A DNA stretch of 22,192 nucleotides. Source: a virus. The notes beneath the pieces are model-generated. The model ran no database searches and was not told the origin of the DNA. It saw only the letters and a program-made list of their open reading frames with translations. Positions 16,806-22,192 of this stretch are shown here, piece by piece (position 1 is the first letter of the stretch; each line of letters begins with the position of its first letter). The stretch lies in IMG/VR virus record IMGVR_UViG_3300024273_001362, positions 1 through 22,192 of that record; one strand, 5' to 3'. A program made the translations under genes and the position numbers.

Positions 16806-18069
16806 ATCCTTGTTTGTCTTCCTTTAGCCCCATTGCTAATGTTCGGAACGCATCCGCTCCGTGAGAGTTAGAGTCATGTACTGGTGTCTTGCGGTATACT
16901 TGCTTCGAACTGTCCCACTCTTTGTGGTAACCCTTTAGGTGTTCAAGACCCAGAGTTGAGCTAGACCGACCAAACCAGCATCTAGGCAAAAGATTTCTCA
17001 CAGCCTCGATGCCGTCCTGTACTGGTAGCTTCCGTACTGGTGTAAACTTTAAGCCCAGAGACCTAGCAACTTCCAGTCGAGACTTACCTGTGCCAAGCTC
17101 GCGAACTTTAATATCATGCGGCGCAAAATGTTTCCCGTAAGTTACACCCTTCTGTACTGCCCATCTCTGCAGCTCCCGTGCGTAGAACGGAAAACCCTCT
17201 CCACTGTTCTCGTAGTAGTAGACAATCCGTATCTCACTCTTAAATTGCTGAAAGAACCATATACTAGTCGAGTCATCCATCCCCAAGTCCCACGCAGTGT
17301 GTACAGGCAACGCCGTATCAGGTGCTAAGTCCTGAAGAACCTGCTTGTTCTTGTACAGTCTGGAGATAATCGGACCGTAGTACGAGCCCTCCACTGGAGT
17401 CTTGAATGAACACATGTACTCCGACTGGAATCGGGCTTCATTGTTTAGCTCGTCCCGCGCTTTCCTCAGATCATCTGGCTTGATAGCCTTGGTGTCCTTA
17501 ACAGATAGGTGGCTGGCGAACCAGCCCTTAGTGGCTTGGGCTTTTAATAGTAGCTTGTAGAAGTGATTCTCTCCACGAGGTGTACCATTAAACAAAGCCC
17601 ACCCACCATTCTCCGCCAAGATCGGATTAATCAACTGCCAAGCTGCTGGGTCAGAAATACTGAACTCAGAAAAAATCACCCCAATGGGATTCGCGCCCAC
17701 CATCTTATCGGGGTCATCAGATCCCAGTAGCTGGATAACGGATCCGTTGGTTAAGTGGAGTCGCATCTCCTGCTCACTCTTCTTCTCCACTAGTGCGGAA
17801 GGAAAGTAGTCAATGAACTTCTTACCCTCGCCAGTCATGCCGTTCCAGATAATACGACGAGCCTGATTGCCGTACGGAAGAACGTACCAGTATGTGCCTA
17901 CGCGCTGCATGGCTTTAATTGCCATGACATTCACGCAAGTAAGATCCTTTCCTGCGCGTCGATGCCAAGCGACACATGCCCGAAGACCACGTTCGGTCTG
18001 GGTCATGTACTTAAGTAGTGGTAGCTGGTAGGGTCTTGGACACCACCCCTGTGCTGGTACAGTAACCAT
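16750..18069 (-). CDS. terL: Terminase large subunit (packaging ATPase and nuclease)
   Basis: The 439-aa protein has every hallmark. Walker A is HRRAGKD (residues 36-42). Walker B is VIFSE (131-135) with catalytic Glu135. The coupling motif NGTPRG is at 161-166. The C-terminal RNase H-like nuclease has acidic residues in AWDLGMDDS (Asp261), FAPHD (Asp319) and HGADAFRTLA (Asp406). It translocates DNA into the prohead through the portal and cuts genome units. The length is at the short end for the family (T7 gp19 is about 586). The ATG at 18069 overlaps the upstream stop (TAATG) and has a strong AGGAGG site nearby, so translation is coupled. The basic C-terminal tail is the usual portal-docking region. 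Confidence 0.96.
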   Translation of the reverse strand: MVTVPAQGWCPRPYQLPLLKYMTQTERGLRACVAWHRRAGKDLTCVNVMAIKAMQRVGTYWYVLPYGNQARRIIWNGMTGEGKKFIDYFPSALVEKKSEQEMRLHLTNGSVIQLLGSDDPDKMVGANPIGVIFSEFSISDPAAWQLINPILAENGGWALFNGTPRGENHFYKLLLKAQATKGWFASHLSVKDTKAIKPDDLRKARDELNNEARFQSEYMCSFKTPVEGSYYGPIISRLYKNKQVLQDLAPDTALPVHTAWDLGMDDSTSIWFFQQFKSEIRIVYYYENSGEGFPFYARELQRWAVQKGVTYGKHFAPHDIKVRELGTGKSRLEVARSLGLKFTPVRKLPVQDGIEAVRNLLPRCWFGRSSSTLGLEHLKGYHKEWDSSKQVYRKTPVHDSNSHGADAFRTLAMGLKEDKQGYGKHKQRDTSYKVQPVNW

Positions 18070-18293
18070 TAATCTTCCTCCTCTTCTTCAAATATCATGT
18101 CGTGCATAAAAGATGGCTGGGTCATGTTCCTAAGGGAATGTATGAACAATGCCTCGCCTACTACTCGGTTAGCGTAGTCGTAGTACAGGTCGCCGTCATC
18201 ATCCAAAACTACGAAAGCAAAATTGGGGAAGTGTTCCCCAAGTATGCCTCGTACGCTATCTAGTATCTCGTCGTGTTGTTTATGTATTGTCAT
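18069..18293 (-). CDS. Small acidic protein between the terminase genes
   Basis: I chose the ATG at 18293, giving 74 aa, over the upstream ATG at 18335, because it leaves a modest 14-base overlap with the previous gene and has a GAGG about 12 bases before it. The protein is not recognised. It opens with a helical segment, has FVVLDDDGDLYYDY (about 27-40), and ends with six or seven consecutive acidic residues. It is coupled to the large terminase by a TAATG overlap, so a small packaging-related accessory is plausible. Confidence 0.6.
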   Translation of the reverse strand: MTIHKQHDEILDSVRGILGEHFPNFAFVVLDDDGDLYYDYANRVVGEALFIHSLRNMTQPSFMHDMIFEEEEED

Positions 18294-18831
18294 CTTCGCT
18301 TTTGTCCTCTTCAGATAGAAATTCGTTATAGGCATCTAGATCCACAATGTCATCGTCTGCCTCCTTCATCAACTGACTCTGGGTCAACTTAGAGAAATCC
18401 ATAGTCACCACCTTCATCTCTCCAGACACTGTAGCCGAAATGTCCACGCTCTTTAGCTTCGGCTGTGTGTAACTGGCTAGCTCCTTCCAAATAGAGATCC
18501 TCTCCTTCAAGGGTACTTCGTCGTCAGATGTAAAGTTCATCAGCTCCTCGATAGGATTGATACCCTTCTCCGCAAACAATGCCAGTAGTGCCTTACGCTG
18601 CTGAGCTGGCGTAGGCGCATTGTTCATCGCATTCAAGAACTGCTGCTTTATATCAAGCTTCTTCTCCACCGAAACAAGATCCTTCTCTGCCTTCTCCATA
18701 TCCTTCTCTGCCTTCATCTTTTTTCGGGAGCAAGTGGTACGCTTGACCTCTCGCTTCTTCTTAGCTTGGGTCGGGGACACTCCGTTCGATGTCTTACGCT
18801 TGTCTGCAAATGGGTCTCGGGTCTTTGGCAT
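18280..18831 (-). CDS. Probable terminase small subunit
   Basis: The 183-aa protein is first in the virion operon, just ahead of the large terminase, the usual place of the DNA-recognition subunit. The N-terminus is strongly basic (KKKREVKRTTCSRKKMKAEK, about residues 24-43), followed by a Lys/Glu heptad-like coiled coil (about 39-65), a helical core, and an acidic C-terminus (EEDKSEDD). Basic N-terminus, coiled-coil oligomerisation and acidic tail fit small terminases, but no family motif is recognised. No Shine-Dalgarno site precedes the ATG at 18831. A start at Met39 (18717) is possible but has no better signal. Confidence 0.6.
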   Translation of the reverse strand: MPKTRDPFADKRKTSNGVSPTQAKKKREVKRTTCSRKKMKAEKDMEKAEKDLVSVEKKLDIKQQFLNAMNNAPTPAQQRKALLALFAEKGINPIEELMNFTSDDEVPLKERISIWKELASYTQPKLKSVDISATVSGEMKVVTMDFSKLTQSQLMKEADDDIVDLDAYNEFLSEEDKSEDDNT

Positions 18832-18840
18832 GTGATGGGA

Positions 18841-18868
18841 CTATTACCCTAGTTTACTTAGTTGTCAA
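18841..18868 (-). promoter_or_regulatory. Candidate promoter of the virion operon
   Basis: TTGACA (18868-18863) and TAATAG (18846-18841) are separated by 16 bases. Transcription would begin near 18834, leaving only a few bases before the first ATG, so the message would be almost leaderless. The -35 box is perfect; the -10 box is moderate. Confidence 0.4.
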
Positions 18869-18920
18869 GCACCTTGTGGATCATGTAACACGTAGCAATG
18901 TTGCGGGGAACTGGGTTCAG

Positions 18921-19171
18921 AAGTACACCTAAGTACAGGTAAAACCACCTATTTTACCACTAGTGGCGACAGTTAACTATATGATATATAAGGTACTTAT
19001 GAGACAGAAGTACAGAAAGTACACTTTCTCTGGGGGGTTACAACAATAAATAAATACCTAGCAAAAAAGTGTATAATGTGTACTTTATTACGTAAGTCGT
19101 TGATACTCCTTATACTTTATAACAGACAGTTGTAAGAAAAAAGTGTACTAGAGGTGTACTTTGATGTACTT
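18921..19171. promoter_or_regulatory. AAGTACA / TGTACTT inverted word array (operator or origin candidate)
   Basis: AAGTACA occurs at 18921, 18931, 19008 and 19017. Its complement TGTACTT occurs at 19079, 19155 and 19165, with the variant TGTACTA at 19144 and a partial GTACTT at 18993. All forward copies lie left and all reverse copies right of an AT-rich core (about 19040-19078). That core has a perfect TATAAT (19072-19077) and one of two AAAAAAGTGTA direct repeats (19063 and 19137). TTATACTTTATAA at 19110-19122 is a separate small inverted repeat. The array sits between divergent transcription units. A repressor/activator operator or a replication initiator site are the obvious readings. 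No promoter with both boxes well spaced is clear for rightward transcription. Confidence 0.6.
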
Positions 19172-19642
19172 TTCCCTGAAATTTCAAAATTGGATGCGCA
19201 GGTTGTTACCCCACTTGTTTTCTGTGGACAATCCCCCCATGCCCCCCCCCTTTGCAATGAAACCAGAAACAATGAGACAACGAACCCTGAGACATGTGCA
19301 ATGCTCCAGCCTACAACCCAGAGACATGAATCACTGCCGCGCTCGCTTCGCTCGCTTGCCCCAACGGATCAGGATCGCTTAGGCTCACCTGATCCTTGGC
19401 TCCGACTCACATTGCCTGATGAAGCTGGCTTCGCACAGCTGTCATCAACCAATGTTCGTGCTGCACCTATGTTCATGCACAACACTGCATCACGTTCCGC
19501 GATTGGGTTGCTCATGCCCATAGGCTCCGCCGTCTTCGCTCCATTGCACCACGAATCGTGCTCCTTGGTCAAAGCACCCATGCACCTACGGATCCCACGG
19601 CTCATGAAGCATACCATCCAGTGCTCCTATGCTACTGAGTAC
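19172..19642. other. Intergenic stretch without a convincing gene
   Basis: Open frames exist here but none looks like a protein; the longest (starting at a GTG at 19154) has unusual Cys/His/Ser content and no ribosome site. The stretch holds C6 and C9 homopolymers (19233-19250) and three GAGACA words (near 19274, 19290 and 19321). It also has a perfect 8-bp inverted repeat GGATCAGG/CCTGATCC (19366-19373 with 19388-19395, 14-base loop) and a GAAGC/GCTTC hairpin (19421-19432). It may be the 5' part of the structured element that follows. Confidence 0.5.
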
Positions 19643-20116
19643 CAGCGTGTTACGCTGTGCTCAAGCACCGTGTTTCGCTCATCCGTCGTTTCTAGGGCTC
19701 TAACCAGCCCGCAACACCAGTGTTTATGCGGCTCTACTATCATCCGTACCATGTAACAATGGCTCTGTATATAGTCACCTTCATCAAGCACTGGTCATGT
19801 GCTGCCACTGGCAGCCCGTTTCGCTCTCCGAGCGAGTCACTTGGAGTGATCCAAGTAACCAAGATCAGCCCCTCAATCGTCGGGGCAAGACTCACACAAC
19901 AAAGATGGAGCAGTCAATATGGTTGCTGTGCGAACCTGCCTACTATCACTCATGTCGCGTTCGCACTGATTTGCCAGCAAATCAGCACAAACCCTAATGG
20001 TGCTAGTGGCAGGAGCTACTGTCTGTTCCCAGCTAAAGCTGGACAGAACAGTGCTCGTCCCCGACATATCTGACAACTCCATTATTCTTGGTTGTGTTGC
20101 ACGACGCAGCAAAACC
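19643..20116 (+). ncRNA. Candidate structured non-coding RNA or structured DNA element
   Basis: Perfect hairpins follow one another: CAGCGT/ACGCTG (19643-19657), GGGCT/AGCCC (19695-19710), AACAC/GTGTT (19713-19724), GCTGCC/GGCAGC (19801-19815) and TCGCTC/GAGCGA (19821-19835). Next come ACTTGGA/TCCAAGT with a GTGA (GNRA) loop (19839-19856) and GCCCC/GGGGC (19868-19886). A three-way junction occupies 19921-19993, a roughly 19-bp bulged hairpin 20013-20056, and a 10-bp hairpin with one mismatch 20090-20116. GTCGGGG (19879-19885) can also pair with CCCCGAC (20059-20065), closing a larger domain. No family is recognised. The strand is inferred from the rightward genes downstream. A packaging or replication element acting as DNA is the alternative. 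Confidence 0.45.
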
Positions 20117-20144
20117 ACTAACTCCCATATGGAGACTTATCAAC

Positions 20145-20300
20145 ATGACACACATATCTACTATCATCGACACGCTGGATCTCGACCTCAACGAAGAGGA
20201 AGACTATCTTGCAAATATCACCGAAGACGATCTGGCTTACGAGTATGAGCTTGACCGCCGCAACGACGAATTCTTCAACAAGGAGGTTCGCAATGGATAA
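20145..20300 (+). CDS. Small acidic protein, first gene of the rightward cluster
   Basis: I chose the ATG at 20145 (51 aa) because a GGAG ten bases upstream (20131-20134) fits a ribosome site; the frame is open further upstream but that part lies in the hairpin region. The protein is strongly acidic (DTLDLDLNEEEDYLANITEDD at about 7-27) and helical, ending in a charged tail. It is not recognised. Very acidic small phage proteins sometimes mimic DNA or inhibit host enzymes, but nothing here shows that. It overlaps the next gene by eight bases, and its 3' end supplies the AGGAGG site of that gene. Confidence 0.6.
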   Translation: MTHISTIIDTLDLDLNEEEDYLANITEDDLAYEYELDRRNDEFFNKEVRNG

Positions 20301-20484
20301 GCTTATCGAACTACTCGCTCTCGTGCTGTTCGGCTGCATCCTAGCCATTGCTGTACTCTACGGGCTCAAGCTCGACGACGCAGCTCAGGATATGCAGCAA
20401 GACAGTTGGAATCTCTCTCCTCTCTCCTCCCAAGGAGAGGGGAAACCCGAGCAATTCGGCTCACCTACTATCACTCAATACTAA
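20293..20484 (+). CDS. Small single-span membrane protein
   Basis: The protein is 63 aa. The start at 20293 follows an ideal AGGAGG (20281-20286) by six bases and overlaps the previous stop. Residues 6-24 (ELLALVLFGCILAIAVLYG) form one membrane helix with little charge before it. The remainder is a short polar tail containing an Asp/Gln-rich helix. It is not recognised. Size and topology would allow a holin-like or spanin-like role, but no lysis gene is nearby, so this is only a possibility. An early membrane-acting protein is equally likely. Confidence 0.6.
   Translation: MDKLIELLALVLFGCILAIAVLYGLKLDDAAQDMQQDSWNLSPLSSQGEGKPEQFGSPTITQY
20419..20442 (+). other. Strong hairpin in the 3' part of the membrane-protein gene
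   Basis: CTCTCCT (20422-20428) pairs with AGGAGAG (20433-20439) round CCCA, extended by one wobble and two GC pairs to 10 bp. No T-tract follows, so it is not a terminator. It could protect or process the transcript ahead of the next gene. Confidence 0.5.
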
Positions 20485-20491
20485 TACTACT

Positions 20492-20833
20492 ATGACATCA
20501 CTAACTCAAACTACTCACACCTCTACTATCACCCTCGGCGAAATCATCGATATGTCCGACCGCGTCATCCAGACTAGCAACGGCGATGCTTGGATCACCA
20601 AGGTCGTCTGCGACACAGGTGATATCGTCAGCATCTGGCGCAACGACGAAGACCCAGAGCTACCTGCTCTCAAGAATGCCAAGGTTGGCGACGAGATCGG
20701 CATGTCACTCGACATCAAGATCTCTCCAGACCTCGCTACCGATAAGATGGTTCGCAAAGTATACGGCAAGCCAATCAAGCTAGCTCGGGCTCAAGCGTTC
20801 ATCGCAGCTCAGGAGGTTAACGCCAATGCGTAG
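20492..20833 (+). CDS. Unknown 113-aa protein, possibly OB-fold-like
   Basis: The ATG at 20492 is chosen because the residues before it read as the frame-shifted tail of the previous gene, while the sequence after it looks like a real protein. There is no Shine-Dalgarno site; the context is AATACTACTATG. A Thr-rich N-terminus (2-14) leads to a compact domain: DAWITKVVCDTGDIVSIW, then a charged linker and a KNAKVGDEIGMSLDIKIS segment. The alternating strands with a glycine-containing turn recall small OB-fold, single-strand-binding modules, but this is a weak structural impression. Its 3' end carries the AGGAGG site for the next gene, which it overlaps by eight bases. Confidence 0.65.
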   Translation: MTSLTQTTHTSTITLGEIIDMSDRVIQTSNGDAWITKVVCDTGDIVSIWRNDEDPELPALKNAKVGDEIGMSLDIKISPDLATDKMVRKVYGKPIKLARAQAFIAAQEVNANA

Positions 20834-21674
20834 CTTCGACTTGTATCTCAACCCGCCTGCTTCGGTCAGGCGGGTTTTCCGTATCACTCTCGGTGCGGAA
20901 CGAGGCTCTGAGCTGTACAAGCTCGGCTGGCGTCAGATATTCCAGTTCTCGAAAGAGGTCTGTAACATGTACCGCAAGCAAGGTCGTGACATCTCGCCAG
21001 AGATGGTGGTTGACAGCTGGGCTGCGGATTGCATGTGGCTCGGTTGCGAAGGCAATACTATCACTTCCGACGACAGGCTCTGCGGCTTGTCATCCACCAC
21101 TCGTGAGCTTACCGAGAAGTGGGAAGCCGATTACGCTCGACAGCAGCGCGTTGTTGCCGATCTGCAGATTCTCGACGACTGCCTTAACAGGCAGCCAAAG
21201 GCTCCGCTTCACATTCGCAAGGACACTCTGTCCAAGCTGCGACACGCTAAGCGAGAGCTTACTATCATCAAGCGGTTGCAACCCTCAGCTGCTACGAACG
21301 ATGCAGTCGAAACCTTCGGTTCCGATGCCTCCTTCGACTATGCCGAGCATGAGTGGGCTGAGCAATATGCCAACAACCTAGAGTCTCGACTTGAGTTCAG
21401 GCAGGAACACGAACTTGACCCCGATGACGCTAGATTCCTAGGCACTCCGCCCAAGTCAGAATCGTGGGAAGACAGAATCAAGTCAGACCATCGTGACCGC
21501 AAGCGTGGTTCGGGAGGTGTTCTCGGTGGCATCTATGAGAATACGCTGGCAGAACCGCCGTACTCTAGCAATCCTTACCGCCGCCGTAAAATCGGTGGTC
21601 GCTGGCACACGCTTCCTCCAAAGGGTTGGAAGAATTGTGCTGGCTCGTGGGATTCGCAATACATACCCGAGTAA
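20826..21674 (+). CDS. Unknown 282-aa protein
   Basis: The start at 20826 follows a perfect AGGAGG (20811-20816) and overlaps the previous stop by eight bases. No family is recognised. Residues 28-48 are helical and aromatic (LGWRQIFQFSKEVCN), followed by a Cys/Trp-containing stretch (68-75), two long charged helices (about 90-150), an acidic middle, and a basic Gly/Arg/Pro-rich C-terminus with RRRKIGGRWHTLPPKGW (about 254-270). A terminator-like hairpin lies inside codons 9-18. An alternative start at Met48 (20967) has AGAGG eight bases upstream and would lie beyond that hairpin. The gene ends just ahead of a strong terminator. A nucleic-acid-related role is only a guess from the basic tail. 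Confidence 0.7.
   Translation: MRSFDLYLNPPASVRRVFRITLGAERGSELYKLGWRQIFQFSKEVCNMYRKQGRDISPEMVVDSWAADCMWLGCEGNTITSDDRLCGLSSTTRELTEKWEADYARQQRVVADLQILDDCLNRQPKAPLHIRKDTLSKLRHAKRELTIIKRLQPSAATNDAVETFGSDASFDYAEHEWAEQYANNLESRLEFRQEHELDPDDARFLGTPPKSESWEDRIKSDHRDRKRGSGGVLGGIYENTLAEPPYSSNPYRRRKIGGRWHTLPPKGWKNCAGSWDSQYIPE
20850..20878 (+). terminator. Terminator-like hairpin (attenuator) inside the start of the 282-aa gene
   Basis: AACCCGCCTG (20850-20859) pairs perfectly with CAGGCGGGTT (20867-20876). The loop contains C-TTCG-G, the very stable UUCG tetraloop, and is followed by TT then CC, a short T-tract. It starts 17 bases after the 113-aa gene's stop, where a terminator for that gene would lie, yet 24 bases into the next gene. 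Confidence 0.7.
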
Positions 21675-21679
21675 ATCCC

Positions 21680-21721
21680 AGAGCTGCTGATCCACTTACG
21701 TGGATCAGCAGCTCTTTTTTT
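21680..21721 (+). terminator. Strong intrinsic terminator
   Basis: A perfect 16-bp stem (AGAGCTGCTGATCCAC at 21680-21695 with its complement at 21700-21715) with a TTAC loop is followed by six Ts (21716-21721). It lies five bases after the 282-aa gene's stop and closes the first rightward unit. Confidence 0.95.
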
Positions 21722-21729
21722 ATGCCTAT

Positions 21730-21783
21730 CTACCTCGCACATTCACTTGTGTGAGAGGGTAGGTTGGTTGTTGTTATCAACCT
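21730..21783 (+). promoter_or_regulatory. Hairpin-containing leader of the 82-aa gene
   Basis: An imperfect hairpin (CTACC...GGTAG with CACA/TGTG inside, about 21730-21763) overlaps a second one, AGGTTG/CAACCT (21761-21766 with 21778-21783), so the two compete for bases near 21761. Alternative pairing is the sort of layout seen in switches, but no known riboswitch is recognised. Confidence 0.35.
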
Positions 21784-21815
21784 CAATACTATCATCAAAC
21801 AAATATATAAATACT

Positions 21816-22064
21816 ATGGACAAGTTCACACAAGCAAAAGCACTCGCAAAGATTCGCGGGCATAAAACCCTCACAAACCATGAAATCGCTACTATGCATG
21901 AGCTATCGCAGCTCCCTAGCTTAACAGTAGTCGATATCGTTAACGAGCTAGAATCCGCTCCAGAAGCGAAAGTCAAAGAGACAGTGGCTGTCGCTAGGAA
22001 GCTGCTATCATCCTCGCTTAACAGGTTAAGCAACGCAGTTAAACCCGAAAATAAGTCTGCGTAG
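21816..22064 (+). CDS. Unknown 82-aa helical protein
   Basis: The ATG at 21816 is chosen over upstream codons because the earlier frame runs through the hairpin leader. The context is AAATACTATGG with no Shine-Dalgarno site. The protein appears all-helical: a Lys/Ala-rich first helix, HEIATMHELSQLP (about 22-34), a VVDIVNELESAPEAKVKETV segment (38-57) and a Ser/Leu/Arg helix. This could be a small DNA-binding or oligomerising protein, but no helix-turn-helix can be assigned with confidence. Its stop overlaps the next start by one base. Confidence 0.6.
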   Translation: MDKFTQAKALAKIRGHKTLTNHEIATMHELSQLPSLTVVDIVNELESAPEAKVKETVAVARKLLSSSLNRLSNAVKPENKSA

Positions 22065-22192
22065 TGGAGATACTCATACTATCATTCATTACCGCAATCA
22101 GTTATCTAGTAGTCATTACCAAGATTTTCGGGCTTGGCTTCGTAACACGTACACAAGTGCTATGGGATGTCCTGTTTACAGTAGGTGTACCC
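22064..22192 (+). CDS. Membrane protein, N-terminal part (partial)
   Basis: A GTG start at 22064 shares one base with the preceding TAG, and the frame stays open for 43 codons to the window edge. The residues are very hydrophobic (EILILSFITAISYLVVITKI at 2-21, then FGLGFVT and a second apolar segment at 34-43), indicating at least one and probably two membrane spans. A GAAAAT-type AT-rich stretch precedes the start; no clear Shine-Dalgarno site is present. It is not recognised and its end is outside the window. Confidence 0.55.
   Translation, partial: MEILILSFITAISYLVVITKIFGLGFVTRTQVLWDVLFTVGVP

Larger units (their letters stand above)
19735..22084 (+). repeat. Recurring octamer TACTATCA, nine plus-strand copies
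   Basis: Copies start at 19735, 19941, 20159, 20466, 20524, 21056, 21260, 21787 and 22077, all in the same orientation, in both coding and non-coding sequence. Four continue as TACTATCATC and three as TACTATCACT. I saw none in either orientation in the leftward virion genes. Within genes the octamer usually spans Thr-Ile codons ACT-ATC but always with a T before. The function is unknown. Confidence 0.6.

Noticed and set aside
19100-19123. Rightward promoter TTGATA with TATAAC
   Set aside because: The spacer is only 12 bases, too short for sigma70.
19164-19382. 72-codon frame with GAGG nine bases before its ATG
   Set aside because: Start spacing is good, but the protein is Arg/Pro/Met-rich and structureless and the frame crosses C6 and C9 homopolymers. 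Kept only as a remote possibility.
19369-19617. 82-codon leftward open frame in the gene-free region
   Set aside because: No start signal, odd composition, and no partner genes on that strand nearby.
19154-19756. 200-codon rightward open frame from a GTG
   Set aside because: It has no ribosome site, is rich in Cys, His and Ser with no domain-like pattern, and runs through the poly-C tracts and several hairpins. A chance open frame is more likely.
19160-20140. tRNA genes in the gene-free region
   Set aside because: No TTCGA/TTCAA T-loop in a proper stem and no acceptor stem pairing was found; the hairpins do not form a cloverleaf.
18921-22084. CRISPR array from the recurring short words
   Set aside because: The words are 7-8 bases, irregularly spaced and partly inside genes; there are no repeat-spacer units.

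Overview
The window is part of a tailed-phage (or prophage) genome of podovirus type. On the minus strand, from about 18.8 kb down to the left edge, lies an almost gapless virion operon. Read in transcription order it runs: small terminase candidate, a small acidic protein, large terminase, an unknown protein, a proline-rich small protein, portal, a Bbp19-like protein, scaffold, major capsid protein, tail tubular proteins A and B, three internal (ejection) proteins, and the start of a tail fibre. From the portal onwards, order and lengths follow the T7 virion module (portal 539, scaffold 314, capsid 351, tail tube A 197 aa). The terminase genes sit ahead of the portal, unlike T7, where they come last. 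The host cannot be named. Some genes carry AGGAGG-type ribosome sites and there are sigma70-like promoter boxes, so it is a bacterium.

Expression signals in the virion operon cluster round the capsid gene. A strong intrinsic terminator lies between scaffold and capsid. A near-consensus promoter sits just upstream of the capsid start. A second strong terminator follows the capsid stop, and its T-tract abuts the start codon of tail tubular protein A. This isolates the capsid gene as a high-expression cassette, as the terminator after gene 10 does in T7.

From 18.83 to 20.14 kb is a 1.3-kb region with no convincing gene, separating the leftward virion operon from rightward small genes. Its left part is AT-rich and holds an array of AAGTACA/TGTACTT words arranged as an inverted block, the kind of layout expected of an operator or origin. 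Its right part (about 19.64-20.12 kb) is more GC-rich and packed with short perfect stem-loops, including a GNRA-capped hairpin, a contiguous three-way junction and a long bulged hairpin. I propose it is a structured non-coding RNA or a structured packaging/replication element. This is the most interesting part of the window.

From 20.145 kb to the right edge are six small rightward genes with no recognised function, some overlapping and coupled through AGGAGG sites. They are punctuated by two intrinsic-terminator hairpins, one of them inside the start of a gene, and by recurring copies of the octamer TACTATCA, all on the plus strand. They are probably accessory or early genes, but nothing in their sequence proves that. 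All pattern counts here were made by eye.
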